Source of the DNA: Mycobacterium sp. E1214
GTDB taxonomy: Bacteria > Actinomycetota > Actinomycetes > Mycobacteriales > Mycobacteriaceae
NCBI RefSeq assembly: GCF_001666755.1
Contig: NZ_LZJC01000083.1
Coordinates: 1-64,000, forward strand
DNA: 64,000 nucleotides
Direction of reading: 5' to 3'
The translations under genes were made by a program, and so were the position numbers. Within the stretch, counting starts at the first letter, position 1. The number at the start of each line of letters is the position of its first letter. Of the stretch, positions 1-10,485 are shown one piece after another. The notes below the pieces were generated by a model that saw only the letters and a program-made list of their open reading frames with translations, searched no databases and was not told the origin of the DNA.

Positions 1-3
1 GGG

Positions 4-1119
4 GTGCCCCCCCCCCCGGGTCGGGGGCGGGGGGGGCCGCCGGCGCGGGGGGGCGCGGCCCCCCGGGGCCCCCGGGCCCGGGGGGCGACGGCGGTCGGCG
101 GCGGGTGGATCGGCTTCCTGTCCTACCCCGATCCGGGGGCGGACGGCCTCGGGCACCGCATCCCCGAGGCCGCCGGGGGCTGGACGGACTGCGTGCTGCG
201 TCGCGACCGCGACGGCCGCTGGTGGTACGAGAGCCTGACCGGGGCGCCGCTGCCCCCGTGGCTGGCCGGCGCCCTGGCCACGCCCGGGGCGGCGGCGCGT
301 GACTGCCGCATCGACTGGGGCGGCGCCGATCGGGCGGCGCACCGCGAGGGGGTGCTCGCCTGCCTGGACGCCATCCGGGCCGGGGAGGTGTACCAGGCGT
401 GCGTGTGCACGCAGTTCACCGGCGTGGCCGCCGGGGCGCCGCTGGACTTCTTCGTCGAGGGCGTCGCCCGCACCTCCCCCGCCCGGGCGGCCTTCGTCGC
501 CGGCGGCTGGGGCGCGGTGGCGTCGCTGTCCCCCGAGCTGTTCCTGCGCCGGCGCGGGACACTGGTGATGTCGAGCCCCATCAAGGGCACCCTGCCACTG
601 GATGCGTGGCCGTCGGCGCTGCGGGCGTCGCCCAAAGAGGTGGCCGAGAACATCATGATCGTGGACCTGGTGCGTAACGACCTCGGCCGCGTCGCGGTGG
701 TGGGCAGCGTGACCGTGCCCGAGCTGCTGGTGGTGCGCCGCGCACCGGGCGTGTGGCACCTGGTGTCGACGGTCTCGGCGCGCGTGCCGGTCGAGCTGCC
801 CACCGCGGCGCTGCTGGACGCCGCATTCCCGCCGGCGTCGGTCACCGGCACGCCCAAACACCGTGCCCGCCAACTGCTTTCGCAGTGGGAACCGAACCGG
901 CGCGGGATCTACTGCGGCACCGTCGGTTTGGCGTCGCCCGTCGCCGGGTGCGAGCTGAACGTCGCCATCCGCACCGTGGAGTTCGACGCCGACGGCGGCG
1001 CGGTGCTCGGCGTCGGCGGCGGCATCACGGCCGACTCCAACCCGGACGCCGAGTGGGCCGAATGCCTGCACAAGGCGTCGCCGATCGTGGGCCCGGCGCC
1101 CGTCGCCCAGGCGGGCTGA
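4..1119 (+). CDS. pabB: Aminodeoxychorismate synthase component I, 5' part damaged or missing
   Basis: Converts chorismate plus amide nitrogen to 4-amino-4-deoxychorismate for folate synthesis. The C-terminal chorismate-binding domain is complete: PIKGTLP (about 192-198, with the Lys typical of PabB rather than TrpE), an ENIMIVDLVRNDLGR stretch (215-229), PPASVTGTPK (276-285) and GGGITADSNP (338-347). Only 371 residues are readable against about 450 in the mycobacterial protein. The first ~30 residues are an implausible Pro/Gly/Arg run encoded by long C and G homopolymers, and family-like sequence begins at GGGWIGFLSYPDPG. The true start lies upstream of the window, and bases 1-90 are probably poor sequence. 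It converges with rsmI, with 7 bases between the stop codons. Confidence 0.9.
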   Translation: MPPPPGRGRGGPPARGGAAPRGPRARGATAVGGGWIGFLSYPDPGADGLGHRIPEAAGGWTDCVLRRDRDGRWWYESLTGAPLPPWLAGALATPGAAARDCRIDWGGADRAAHREGVLACLDAIRAGEVYQACVCTQFTGVAAGAPLDFFVEGVARTSPARAAFVAGGWGAVASLSPELFLRRRGTLVMSSPIKGTLPLDAWPSALRASPKEVAENIMIVDLVRNDLGRVAVVGSVTVPELLVVRRAPGVWHLVSTVSARVPVELPTAALLDAAFPPASVTGTPKHRARQLLSQWEPNRRGIYCGTVGLASPVAGCELNVAIRTVEFDADGGAVLGVGGGITADSNPDAEWAECLHKASPIVGPAPVAQAG

Positions 1120-1126
1120 GCGGCGC

Positions 1127-1963
1127 TCAGTCGCGGCGGGCCTGCAACACCGCGTCGTAGAGCTGGCGCGACCGCACGCCCGGATGGGCCGACGCCACCT
1201 CGCCGCAGGCGTCCTTGACGCGGCTGCCGCCCGCGACCAGGTCCTCCACCTGCGCGACCAGCGACGGCAGGTCGGCGCGCGGGGTCGCCCCGGCCAGCAC
1301 GACGGTGATCTCGCCCAGCACGCCGTCGGCCGCCCATTGCGCCAGTTCGGCCAGCGAGCCGCGCACGACTTCCTCGTGCACCTTGGTCAGCTCCCGGCAG
1401 ACCGCCGCCCGGCGATCGGGGCCGAGCTCGTCGACGGCGTCGGCCAGACATTCCGGCAGCCGCCGCGGGGACTCGAAGAACACGCAGGTGCGCGCCTCGT
1501 CGGCCAGCGCCGCCAGCCAGGCCCGCCGGGCCGCCTTCTTGCGCGGCGCGAACCCCTCGAAGCAGAACCTGTCCGACGCCAGGCCGGACACGGCCAGCGC
1601 CGTCAGCACCGCCGACGGCCCCGGCAGGCAGTGCACCGGCAGGCCGTGCTGCACGCAGGCGGCGACCAGCCGGAAGCCGGGATCGCTGATCACCGGCATC
1701 CCCGCGTCGCTGACCACCAGCACCGTCGCCCCGGCCTGCATGGCCTCGACCAGCGAATCCACCCGGGCGGCCTCGTTGCGGTCGAACATGCTGACCACCC
1801 GGCCCGCGATGCGCACCTCGAGCGCCGTCGCCAGCGCGCGCACCCGCCGGGTGTCCTCGGCCGCCACCACGTCGGCGCGGGCGAGCGCGTCGACGAGGCG
1901 GGGCGAGGCGTCCGACGGCTGCCCCAGCGGGGTCGCGCCCAGCAACAGACGGCCACGGGTCAT
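1127..1963 (-). CDS. rsmI: 16S rRNA (cytidine-2'-O)-methyltransferase RsmI
   Basis: SAM-dependent methylation of the 2'-O of C1402 in 16S rRNA at the ribosomal decoding centre. 278 residues, the normal family length. The tetrapyrrole-methylase fold is visible: GATPLGQPSDAS at 9-20, a DVVAAEDTRR block near 31-40, VSDAGMPVISDPG at 84-96, then LPGPSA near 113-118 and FFESPRRL near 162-169. The same frame stays open far upstream antisense to the next gene, but family homology begins at the ATG at 1963 (MTRGRLLLGAT). It is divergent from pmt with 24 bases between the start codons, as for Rv1003/Rv1002c. Confidence 0.95.
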   Translation of the reverse strand: MTRGRLLLGATPLGQPSDASPRLVDALARADVVAAEDTRRVRALATALEVRIAGRVVSMFDRNEAARVDSLVEAMQAGATVLVVSDAGMPVISDPGFRLVAACVQHGLPVHCLPGPSAVLTALAVSGLASDRFCFEGFAPRKKAARRAWLAALADEARTCVFFESPRRLPECLADAVDELGPDRRAAVCRELTKVHEEVVRGSLAELAQWAADGVLGEITVVLAGATPRADLPSLVAQVEDLVAGGSRVKDACGEVASAHPGVRSRQLYDAVLQARRD

Positions 1964-1987
1964 GAGGGACAGCCTACGATCGACGAG

Positions 1988-3565
1988 ATGACCGCCCCGC
2001 CCCGCGAAACCGCCGCCGCCGCGGGACGCGCCGTTCCGGAGCGCGAGGTGCCCGTGGTCAGCCCGGGCCCGGTGATCCCGGTGGCCGATTTCGGGCCCAC
2101 CGACCACGTCCGCGGCTGGGTGGTCACCGGCGTCGTCGCCCTGCTGGCCACCATCACCCGGTTTCTCAACCTCGGCTCCCCCACCGACGCCGGCACCCCG
2201 ATCTTCGACGAGAAGCATTACGCGCCCCAGGCCTGGCAGGTGCTGCACAACCACGGCGTCGAGGACAACCCCGGCTTCGGCCTGGTGGTGCACCCGCCGC
2301 TGGGTAAGCAGCTGATCGCCACCGGCGAGGCGCTGTTCGGCTACACCGGGGTGGGGTGGCGGTTCACCGGCGCCCTGCTCGGCGTCGTGCTCGTGGTGCT
2401 GGTGATGCGGACCGTGCGGCGGATCAGCCGCTCGACGCTGGTCGGCGCCATCGCCGGCGTGCTGGTCATCTGCGACGGCGTCAGCTTCGTCACCGCCCGC
2501 ACGGCGCTGCTCGACGGCACGCTCACCTTCTTCGTGGTCGCGGCGTTCGGCGCGCTCATCGTCGACCGCGACGAGGTGCGCCGGCGCCTGCACGTCGCGC
2601 TGCTGGAGGGCCGCGCCGCCGCGACGCTGTGGGGTCCGCGGCTGGGCGTGCGGTGGTGGCGGTTTTTGGCCGGGGTGATGCTCGGATTGGCCTGCGCGAC
2701 AAAGTGGTCCGGCCTGTACTTCGTGGTGTTCTTCGGGGCCATGTCGCTGGCCTTCGACGTGGCAGCGCGCCGCCAGTATCAGGTCACCCGCCCGTGGGTG
2801 GGCACCTGGGGACGGGACCTGCTGCCCACCGCGTACGCGCTGGCGATCATCCCGGTGGGCGTGTACCTGGCCAGTTACGCGCCGTGGTTCGCCTCGGAGA
2901 CCGCGATCGACCGGCACGAGGTGGGCCTGACGATCGGCCCCCGCTCGATCGTGCCGCTGCCCGACGCCGTGCGCTCGCTGTGGCACTACACCGCGAAGGC
3001 CTTCCAGTTCCACGCCGGGTTGACCAACGCGGCCGGCAACTATCACCCGTGGGAGTCCAAGCCGTGGGCGTGGCCGATGTCGCTGCGCCCCGTGCTCTAC
3101 GCCATCGACCAGCAGAACGTGCCGGGCTGCGGGGCGCAGTCGTGCGTCAAGGCCGAGATGCTGGTCGGCACGCCCGCCATGTGGTGGCTGGCGGTTCCGG
3201 TGCTGGTCTACGGGTTGTGGCGGTCGCTGGTGCGCCGCGACTGGCGGTACGCGGCGGTGCTGGTCGGGTATTGCGCCGGCTGGCTGCCGTGGTTCGCCGA
3301 CATCGACCGGCAGATGTACTTCTTCTACGCCTCGACGATGGCGCCGTTTCTGGTGATGGGGATCGCGTTGGTGTGCGGTGACGTCCTCTACTCGGCGGGC
3401 CGCCCACCCGCCGCGAGCGAACGCAGGACGCTGGGGCTGATCGCGGTCTGTTGCTACGTCGCGCTGGTGGTGACCAATTTCGCGTGGCTGTTCCCCGTGC
3501 TGACGGGCATGCCCATCTCCCAGCAGACGTGGGACATGGAGATCTGGCTGCCCAGCTGGCGCTAG
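1988..3565 (+). CDS. pmt: Polyprenyl-phosphate-mannose:protein mannosyltransferase
   Basis: Membrane GT39 enzyme that O-mannosylates Sec-exported proteins on the outer face of the plasma membrane, using polyprenyl-phosphate mannose. 525 residues with about ten to eleven hydrophobic segments beginning near residue 43. The first extracytoplasmic loop carries IFDEKHY (72-78), the acidic catalytic Asp-Glu pair of PMT enzymes. A conserved Trp-rich loop (YHPWESKPWAWP) and a C-terminal FFYASTMAPFL segment follow. The ATG at 1988 precedes a non-hydrophobic N-terminal tail of about 40 residues. Homologue of Rv1002c, slightly longer. Confidence 0.93.
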   Translation: MTAPPRETAAAAGRAVPEREVPVVSPGPVIPVADFGPTDHVRGWVVTGVVALLATITRFLNLGSPTDAGTPIFDEKHYAPQAWQVLHNHGVEDNPGFGLVVHPPLGKQLIATGEALFGYTGVGWRFTGALLGVVLVVLVMRTVRRISRSTLVGAIAGVLVICDGVSFVTARTALLDGTLTFFVVAAFGALIVDRDEVRRRLHVALLEGRAAATLWGPRLGVRWWRFLAGVMLGLACATKWSGLYFVVFFGAMSLAFDVAARRQYQVTRPWVGTWGRDLLPTAYALAIIPVGVYLASYAPWFASETAIDRHEVGLTIGPRSIVPLPDAVRSLWHYTAKAFQFHAGLTNAAGNYHPWESKPWAWPMSLRPVLYAIDQQNVPGCGAQSCVKAEMLVGTPAMWWLAVPVLVYGLWRSLVRRDWRYAAVLVGYCAGWLPWFADIDRQMYFFYASTMAPFLVMGIALVCGDVLYSAGRPPAASERRTLGLIAVCCYVALVVTNFAWLFPVLTGMPISQQTWDMEIWLPSWR

Positions 3566-3583
3566 CCCCACCCCTCTTCTCTG

Positions 3584-3646
3584 CGCCGAGATTGCCGTCA
3601 TGGTCGTGTTTTCGCCCGAATCGCGACCATGAGCGCAATCTCGGCG
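3584..3646. repeat. Imperfect palindrome (hairpin) upstream of the DUF559 gene
   Basis: Arms 3584-3606 and 3624-3646 are inverted repeats matching at 21 of 23 positions, around a 17-base loop. The outer arm starts cgccgagattg, identical to the arms of a second hairpin at 4511-4573 on the other side of the gene. It lies between the pmt stop and the DUF559 start, so it could also act as a terminator for pmt. Confidence 0.85.
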
Positions 3647-3678
3647 AATGTGTCAGGACGGGTGCGCATCATGACCGG

Positions 3679-4527
3679 GTGGCTGGCGTCTTTCTCGGAA
3701 CCGAGGCGATCGAGCGCGGTCGGCTGACCCGAGGCCAGCTGCGTCACAAGTACCAACGCGTGCACCGCAACGTGTACCTCCCCGGCGACCGGGCCAGGTC
3801 GCTGGCCGACAACATCCAAGCGGCGTGGTTGTGGTCGGGCCGCCAGGCCATCATCGCGGGGCGGGCCGCGGCCGCGCTGCACGGCGCCAAATGGGTCGAC
3901 CGGTTGACCCCCATCGAGATCGTCGGGCCGTTCCACCATCCGCCGCCCGGGGTGATCGTCCGCCGCGAGCGCATCGACGCCGCCGACCTCGTCGAGTTCG
4001 GGGGGCTCCGCGTCACGAATCCGGCGCGCACCGCGTTCGACCTGGCGAGGCACCTGCCGCGCGGTGCCGCGGTCGCCCACCTCGACGCCCTGTCCGCCGC
4101 CACCGGCGTCACCGCTGCGGACGTCACCCCGCTGATCGCGCGTCACAAGGGCGCCCGGGGCGTCCGCAGCTGTCGCGCCCCGCTGGCGCTCATGGACGGT
4201 GGCGCGCAATCGCCCAAGGAAAGCTGGTTGCGGCTGGTCCTCATCGATGCGGGCCTGCCGCGGCCGGTGACGCAGATCCGGGTGACCGAGGGCCCCGTCG
4301 TGGCCTATCTCGACATGGGCTGGGAGGCGCCGATGGTGGCCCTCGAGTACGACGGCGACCAGCATCGGACGGACCGCAACCAGTATGTGAAGGACATTCG
4401 GCGCGCCGAGATGGTCAACCGCTTGGGCTGGCTGGTCATCCGAGTAGTCAACGAGGACCGCCCACAGGCCGTCATCGCCCGCACCCGCGAGGCGTTGGCC
4501 CGTCGCACCGCGCCGAGATTGCCGTGA
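3679..4527 (+). CDS. DUF559 / AbiEi-like N-domain protein, putative PD-(D/E)xK nuclease
   Basis: 282 residues from the GTG at 3679, chosen because family-like sequence begins FLGTEAIERGRLTR. The N-terminal region (about 5-110) resembles the winged-helix domain of AbiEi-type proteins (RVHRNVYLPG at 28-36). The C-terminal DUF559 region (about 175-275) shows a Vsr-like nuclease core: Glu181 in PKESWLR, Asp212 in YLDMGW, Glu223 and Asp225 in ALEYDGDQHR, and a helix with WLVIRVVNED. The substrate is unknown. No toxin partner is adjacent, so a toxin-antitoxin role is not supported. The last codons (APRLP and the stop) lie inside the left arm of the 3' hairpin. Many mycobacterial genomes carry several paralogues of this type. 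Confidence 0.8.
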   Translation: MAGVFLGTEAIERGRLTRGQLRHKYQRVHRNVYLPGDRARSLADNIQAAWLWSGRQAIIAGRAAAALHGAKWVDRLTPIEIVGPFHHPPPGVIVRRERIDAADLVEFGGLRVTNPARTAFDLARHLPRGAAVAHLDALSAATGVTAADVTPLIARHKGARGVRSCRAPLALMDGGAQSPKESWLRLVLIDAGLPRPVTQIRVTEGPVVAYLDMGWEAPMVALEYDGDQHRTDRNQYVKDIRRAEMVNRLGWLVIRVVNEDRPQAVIARTREALARRTAPRLP

Positions 4528-4573
4528 GGGTCGCGCCGTCCCGAAAATCGGGACCATGACGGCAATCTCGGCG
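4511..4573. repeat. Second hairpin of the same repeat family, 3' of the DUF559 gene
   Basis: Arms 4511-4533 and 4551-4573 are inverted repeats sharing the outer cgccgagattgccgt with the 5' hairpin. An inner perfect stem (gtcccga / tcgggac) closes on a 3-base loop. It supplies the last codons and TGA stop of the DUF559 gene and sits between two convergent genes, so it could terminate transcription in both directions. Confidence 0.85.
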
Positions 4574-4587
4574 AAAGCGGGACAGCG

Positions 4588-5799
4588 CTACAGCAACTCC
4601 CGCGCGACGGGGCACGACATGCAGCGGGGGCCGCCGCGGCCGGTGCCCAGCTCCGATCCGGCGATGGTGAGCACCTCGATGCCGGCGTCCGACAAACGGG
4701 TGTTCGTCTGCAGGTTGCGCTCGTAGGCCACGACGACGCCCGGCGCCAGCGCCAGCGTGTTGTTGCCGTCGTCCCACTGCTCGCGCTCGGCGACGACGGG
4801 GTCCAGGCCGGTGTCGATGACGCGCAGCTTGTCGATTCCCATCGCCGCGGCGGCCGCCTCCAGAAACGGCGCCTCCTCGCCGATCACCACGCCGTCGGGC
4901 GTGCGCCGGATCGGGAAGGCGGTCAACGAGTCCACGATGTTGGCGTACATCACCACGGTGTCGGTGTCGACCATCGTGCACACCGTATCCAGGTGCATCT
5001 GCGCGCGCCGCTGGGCGATCGGCACGGCCAGCACCGTCTGCGCCAGGCCGTCGTCGAACAGGCTGCGCGCCAACGCCTCCGCGCCCGCCGGGGTGGTCCG
5101 CTCCCCCACCCCCACTGCGAGCACACCGGGGGCGAGCAGCAGCACGTCACCGCCCTCGACGGGTGCGGTGCGCGATTCGTAGGCGCGCCGCACCCCGGTG
5201 AACCGCGGGTGGTGCGCGTAGATCAGATCGGTCAGCGACGCCTCGCGGGCGCGGGCCCGCAACGCCAGCGTCGGGATCACCACCCGCGGGCCGATCCAGA
5301 TCGACGAGTCGCGGGTGAACACCAGGTTCGGCAGCGGGTCGATGACGAAATCACCGCCCTGGTGCATGCGCCACACCAGCGAGCCCTCACTGCGGGTCTC
5401 TGGCGATAATTCGCTGAACGTCAGCCCCGCCATCAACACCTGGGCCAGCCGACCGGGGGCCAGGCCGCGCAGGTGGCCCGAAAGGGCTTGCGCCAGGGGC
5501 ACTCCGAGCCGGCGGGCGTCGACGGCGGCCGCGACGCCCTGCATGCGGGCGGCGCCGCTGTGCGTCAGCGCCTCGGTCAGCAGGTCCGACAGCAGCAACA
5601 CCTCGACCCCACGCGACCGCAGCAGCTCGGCGAACTGGTCGTGTTCCTCCTGCGCGCGCGCCACCCACGGCAGACCGTCGAACAGCAGCTGGTCGACGTT
5701 GCGCGGGTTCAGCCGGCGCAACTCGCCGCCGGGTCGGTGCAGGATCGCCACCCGCAGCGCGCCCACCTCGGAATTCGTGCCCAGCTCAACCACACCCAC
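4588..5799 (-). CDS. arcA: Arginine deiminase
   Basis: Hydrolyses arginine to citrulline and ammonia. 403 residues, normal length. Guanidine-modifying-enzyme features are all present: a LHRPGGEL block near residue 20, [10 protein letters not shown] in mid-protein, [17 protein letters not shown] with the catalytic His region, and the C-terminal GGPRCMSCP with nucleophilic Cys393. The start is GTG at 5799; a second GTG two codons later is possible. Carbamate kinase and ornithine transcarbamylase are not adjacent, so a full ArcABC pathway is not encoded here. Homologue of Rv1001, and convergent with the DUF559 gene. Confidence 0.95.
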   Translation of the reverse strand: MGVVELGTNSEVGALRVAILHRPGGELRRLNPRNVDQLLFDGLPWVARAQEEHDQFAELLRSRGVEVLLLSDLLTEALTHSGAARMQGVAAAVDARRLGVPLAQALSGHLRGLAPGRLAQVLMAGLTFSELSPETRSEGSLVWRMHQGGDFVIDPLPNLVFTRDSSIWIGPRVVIPTLALRARAREASLTDLIYAHHPRFTGVRRAYESRTAPVEGGDVLLLAPGVLAVGVGERTTPAGAEALARSLFDDGLAQTVLAVPIAQRRAQMHLDTVCTMVDTDTVVMYANIVDSLTAFPIRRTPDGVVIGEEAPFLEAAAAAMGIDKLRVIDTGLDPVVAEREQWDDGNNTLALAPGVVVAYERNLQTNTRLSDAGIEVLTIAGSELGTGRGGPRCMSCPVARELL

Positions 5800-5868
5800 C
5801 AGTCAACGGTAGCCGCCGCGCGCGCCACGCACCCGCCGCGTGCGACCCGTCATCGAACGGGTGTGCGA

Positions 5869-5882
5869 TAAACTCGGATGCG
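5869..5882 (+). promoter_or_regulatory. Candidate -10 element of a leaderless promoter for the AlkB-like gene
   Basis: TAAACT at 5869-5874 fits the mycobacterial TANNNT -10 consensus. The family-consistent GTG start at 5882 lies 7 bases after its last T, where transcription would begin, and no Shine-Dalgarno sequence is visible. Together this suggests a leaderless mRNA. The extended TTGTCRGTG element of DNA-damage (PafBC) promoters was not found 8 bases upstream. Confidence 0.5.
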
Positions 5883-6478
5883 TGGAGATCGCGGTTCAAG
5901 GCTCCCTGTTTCAACACACCGAGCGCCGGCAGCTCGGCGACGGCGCCTTCATCGAGATCCGCGCGGGCTGGCTGACCGACGCCGACGGGCTGCTCGACGC
6001 GCTGCTCGCGACGGTGCCGTGGCGGGAGGAGCGCCGCCAGATGTACGACCGGGTGGTCGACGTCCCGCGGCTGATCAGCTTCCACGACCTCGCGGTGCAG
6101 GACGCCCCGCACCCGGAGTTGGCCCGGTTGCGGCGCCGGCTCAACGACATCTACGCCGGTGAGTTGGGCGAGCCGTTCACCACCGTGGGGCTGTGCTGTT
6201 ACCGCGACGGGGCCGACAGCGTGGCGTGGCATGGCGACACGATCGGGCGCAGCAGCTCCGAGGACACCATGGTCGCGATCGTCAGCCTGGGCGCCACCCG
6301 CACGTTCGCCATGCGGCGCCGCGGCGGCGGGCGGGCGCTGCGGCTGCCGCAGGCGCACGGGGACCTGCTGGTGATGGGCGGGTCGTGCCAGCGCACCTGG
6401 GAGCACGCCGTGCCGAAGACGGCGCTGCCGGTCGGCCCGCGCGTCAGCATCCAGTTCCGGCCGCGCGGCGTGCGCTGA
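5882..6478 (+). CDS. AlkB-like 2-oxoglutarate/Fe(II) dioxygenase
   Basis: Predicted to oxidatively demethylate alkylated DNA or RNA bases. 198 residues from GTG 5882. The double-stranded beta-helix iron site is readable: His117-x-Asp119 in WHGDTI and distal His175 in WEHAVPK. The 2-oxoglutarate-binding Arg region is RVSIQFRPR (187-195). CCYRDGADSVAWH matches the nucleotide-recognition segment of AlkB proteins. Homologue of Rv1000c (205 aa). An upstream in-frame GTG at 5840 would add 14 residues, but family similarity favours 5882. Its substrate in vivo is not evident from sequence. Confidence 0.88.
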   Translation: MEIAVQGSLFQHTERRQLGDGAFIEIRAGWLTDADGLLDALLATVPWREERRQMYDRVVDVPRLISFHDLAVQDAPHPELARLRRRLNDIYAGELGEPFTTVGLCCYRDGADSVAWHGDTIGRSSSEDTMVAIVSLGATRTFAMRRRGGGRALRLPQAHGDLLVMGGSCQRTWEHAVPKTALPVGPRVSIQFRPRGVR

Positions 6479-6511
6479 GCCGGTCCGACGCGGCGGACAA
6501 CCGGATGCGTT

Positions 6512-7162
6512 TCAGCCCCGGATGGCGGCCACGGCCCTGGTGAGCAGGTCACGGGCCCGTTGGGTGTCGACCGGGGCCACCGGCTGGCCGGGGATCACCA
6601 GCGGGTTGGCGATGACGACCACCTGGTAGTCGCCGAAGTGGGCGGAGAAGTCGTAGAGCTCGCCGGCGCGGGGCGGGCCGGCGGGCGCGAGGGCCTGCAG
6701 CACCTGGTGCACGCCCAGCGTCCGCGCGCCCTCGATGTGCGGCGCGTCGACAACCTGCACGCCGCCGCGCACCTGCGGCCCGGTGAAAGTCACCTTCGCG
6801 CAGTCCTTGCCGGGGTCGTCGACCGGCAGCTCCTTCGACGTCTCGAGGGCGATGACCACGAACCGGTTGCCCTTGCCCTCGGCGGACACCGCGGCCATGT
6901 TGCCCTGCAGGTCGGCCGGCAGCTGGGGTCCCGCCGCGACTTTCGCGCAGTTGGCGGGGTCGAAGGTCAGGCCGTCGGGCAGCCTGCGGGCGGCCAGCAG
7001 CTTGGGGTCGATGCCCCGTTCGCTGATGTCGGTGACATGGAACTCGGGCCCGAAGCTGGCCTTGACGTCGGAGACCTTGTTGATGTCGACCCTGGCGGAG
7101 CTCCCCGATGAGCAACCGGCGAGCAGGCACACAGCCGCCACCGTGAGCAACACCTTCGACAT
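6512..7162 (-). CDS. DUF5642 lipoprotein (first of a tandem pair)
   Basis: 216-residue exported lipoprotein. The signal peptide ends in lipobox LLAGC with Cys17 as lipidation site, followed by a Ser/Gly linker. The mature part is a single soluble domain with conserved points shared with the next gene: a DPANCAKV segment, a DAPHIEGARTLGV segment, and a final helix ending in an A-x-x-x-IRG motif. No enzymatic motif is visible and the role is unknown. It lies 28 bases after its paralogue on the same strand, so the two are probably co-transcribed. Related to Rv0999. Confidence 0.8.
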   Translation of the reverse strand: MSKVLLTVAAVCLLAGCSSGSSARVDINKVSDVKASFGPEFHVTDISERGIDPKLLAARRLPDGLTFDPANCAKVAAGPQLPADLQGNMAAVSAEGKGNRFVVIALETSKELPVDDPGKDCAKVTFTGPQVRGGVQVVDAPHIEGARTLGVHQVLQALAPAGPPRAGELYDFSAHFGDYQVVVIANPLVIPGQPVAPVDTQRARDLLTRAVAAIRG

Positions 7163-7190
7163 CGGGCCTCAATCTACCCAAGCGGGTCGC

Positions 7191-7880
7191 TCAGCCGCGC
7201 AACGTGGACACGGTTTTGACCAGAAGGTCGGCGGCGAATTGCGCCGGCAGCGCCGGTTGCACGGATCCGGGATCGGTGGTGAGCGTGGTGAACGCGTAGT
7301 AGTTGCCCAGGTAGGCGATGAACGTGTATGTGCGCGAATCGATTTCGGTGCCCGCCTCGACCGACGAGCGGATGTCGCTGACCATGCCCAATGTCGCGGC
7401 CCCGTCGATGTGCGGCGCGTCGGCGTGGCGCACCGCCGCGGTGGTGTGTTCGTCGGCCAGGCTCCACTGCGCGCACGTCGCCAGCAGGTCTTGCGGAAAA
7501 TCCACGGGTCCCGGCAAAGCGACCACCACCGCGTCGACGATCCCGCCGCCGCCCGACCCGGACAGGCCCTGCGCCGACTGGTCGCCGCCCTCCCCCGGAT
7601 CGGCCAGCCGCGCACAGCCGAGCGGCTTGGCGCGGGCGTCGGCCTCCAGGTGCCAGATCACCCGCGGGTTGGCGCCGCTGGGGATCCCGGTGGTCACCTC
7701 GTATCCGGGCGGCAGGTCGCGCACCACCCGTTTGATGTTGGCCGGGGTGATCGTGGCGGAGGCCGGCGGCGCCGATCTGGTGGGGCTGGCCGAGGGCGGG
7801 GGCGGGTGCGGGTGCCCGCAGCCGGCCAGCAGCGCCGCGAGCGCGGGAAGCACTGCCGGGCCCCACCTGAACGGCCGCAT
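7191..7880 (-). CDS. DUF5642 lipoprotein (second of a tandem pair)
   Basis: 229 residues, signal peptide with lipobox LLAGC (Cys21), then a Pro/Ser-rich linker of about 20 residues. The mature domain is a diverged copy of the neighbour: a DAPHIDGAATLGM segment, single Cys residues at matching places, a YTFIAYLGNYYAFTTLTTD strand pair, and a C-terminal TVSTLRG. Function unknown; a cell-envelope location is inferred from the lipobox. The organism keeps two copies in tandem, whereas the H37Rv order has the single family member Rv0999 here. Confidence 0.8.
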   Translation of the reverse strand: MRPFRWGPAVLPALAALLAGCGHPHPPPPSASPTRSAPPASATITPANIKRVVRDLPPGYEVTTGIPSGANPRVIWHLEADARAKPLGCARLADPGEGGDQSAQGLSGSGGGGIVDAVVVALPGPVDFPQDLLATCAQWSLADEHTTAAVRHADAPHIDGAATLGMVSDIRSSVEAGTEIDSRTYTFIAYLGNYYAFTTLTTDPGSVQPALPAQFAADLLVKTVSTLRG

Positions 7881-7934
7881 GCGGAGTTCATAGCACAGCG
7901 GCGGGGCGGTGCCGGCCCGCCCACGCCGCCGGCG

Positions 7935-9919
<1,985 letters not shown>

Positions 9920-9933
<14 letters not shown>

Positions 9934-10483
9934 CGCCGATCCCGTTGCCGGCCAAGATGAGTCGCACGGCGGCGGCCAGGTCCTCGACCACGGCATCCGC
10001 GGCTTCCGGTGCGGCCGGCGCGCCGGCCGGGCGCAGCAGAATGGTGCCCGCGCCGGCGGCGCGCCCGGCGGCCACGTCGGCGGGGCTGTCCCCGACCATG
10101 ACGGACTCGGCCAAGTCCAGGCCGTGCTCGCGGGCGGCGCGAAACAGCATGCCCGCCAGGGGCTTTCGGCAGTCACAGCTGTCCGCCGCGTGGGGGCAGT
10201 GATACGCGGCGTCCAGGTGCGCGCCCTCCTCGGCGAGCAGCTGCGTCAGGCGTTCCTGCACGGCGTCGAAGCCCGCCGGGTCCGCCGACGGCCCGGACAG
10301 CCACCGCTGGTTGGTCACCAACACGGTCCGCAGGCCGGCGGCGTTCAGGGCCGCCACCGCCCGGGCCGCGCCCGGCAATAGCACCAAATCGGTTGCGCGC
10401 GTGACGTATTCGCCTTCGTCGGCTTTGACGTTGATAGTGCCGTCGCGGTCCAGGAAGACGGTGCGGACGCTGCGCGGGCCCAT
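9920..10483 (-). CDS. gmhB: D-glycero-manno-heptose 1,7-bisphosphate 7-phosphatase, HAD family
   Basis: Removes the 7-phosphate in nucleotide-activated heptose synthesis. 187 residues. HAD motif I is FLDRDGTIN with Asp12 and Asp14, motif II is VLVTNQ, and GDSPADVAAG is the acidic motif. The zinc loop of the GmhB subfamily is intact (Cys-x-His then Cys-x-Cys in CPHAADSCDC). The ATG at 10483 begins 2 bases after the gmhA stop, so the pair is translationally coupled. Closest functional relatives in M. tuberculosis are gmhB of Rv0113-Rv0115, at a different locus. Histidinol-phosphate phosphatase is a related alternative, but the gmhA and hddA neighbours favour GmhB. Confidence 0.9.
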
Positions 10484-10485
10484 CG

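Noticed and set aside
1964..3601. Long minus-strand open frame extending rsmI far upstream
   Set aside because: It is antisense to pmt, His/Arg/Gln-rich, and an artefact of GC-rich codon bias; rsmI similarity begins at the ATG at 1963.
3679..4527. Type IV toxin-antitoxin system (AbiE)
   Set aside because: Only an AbiEi-like N-domain is present; no AbiEii nucleotidyltransferase toxin is adjacent.
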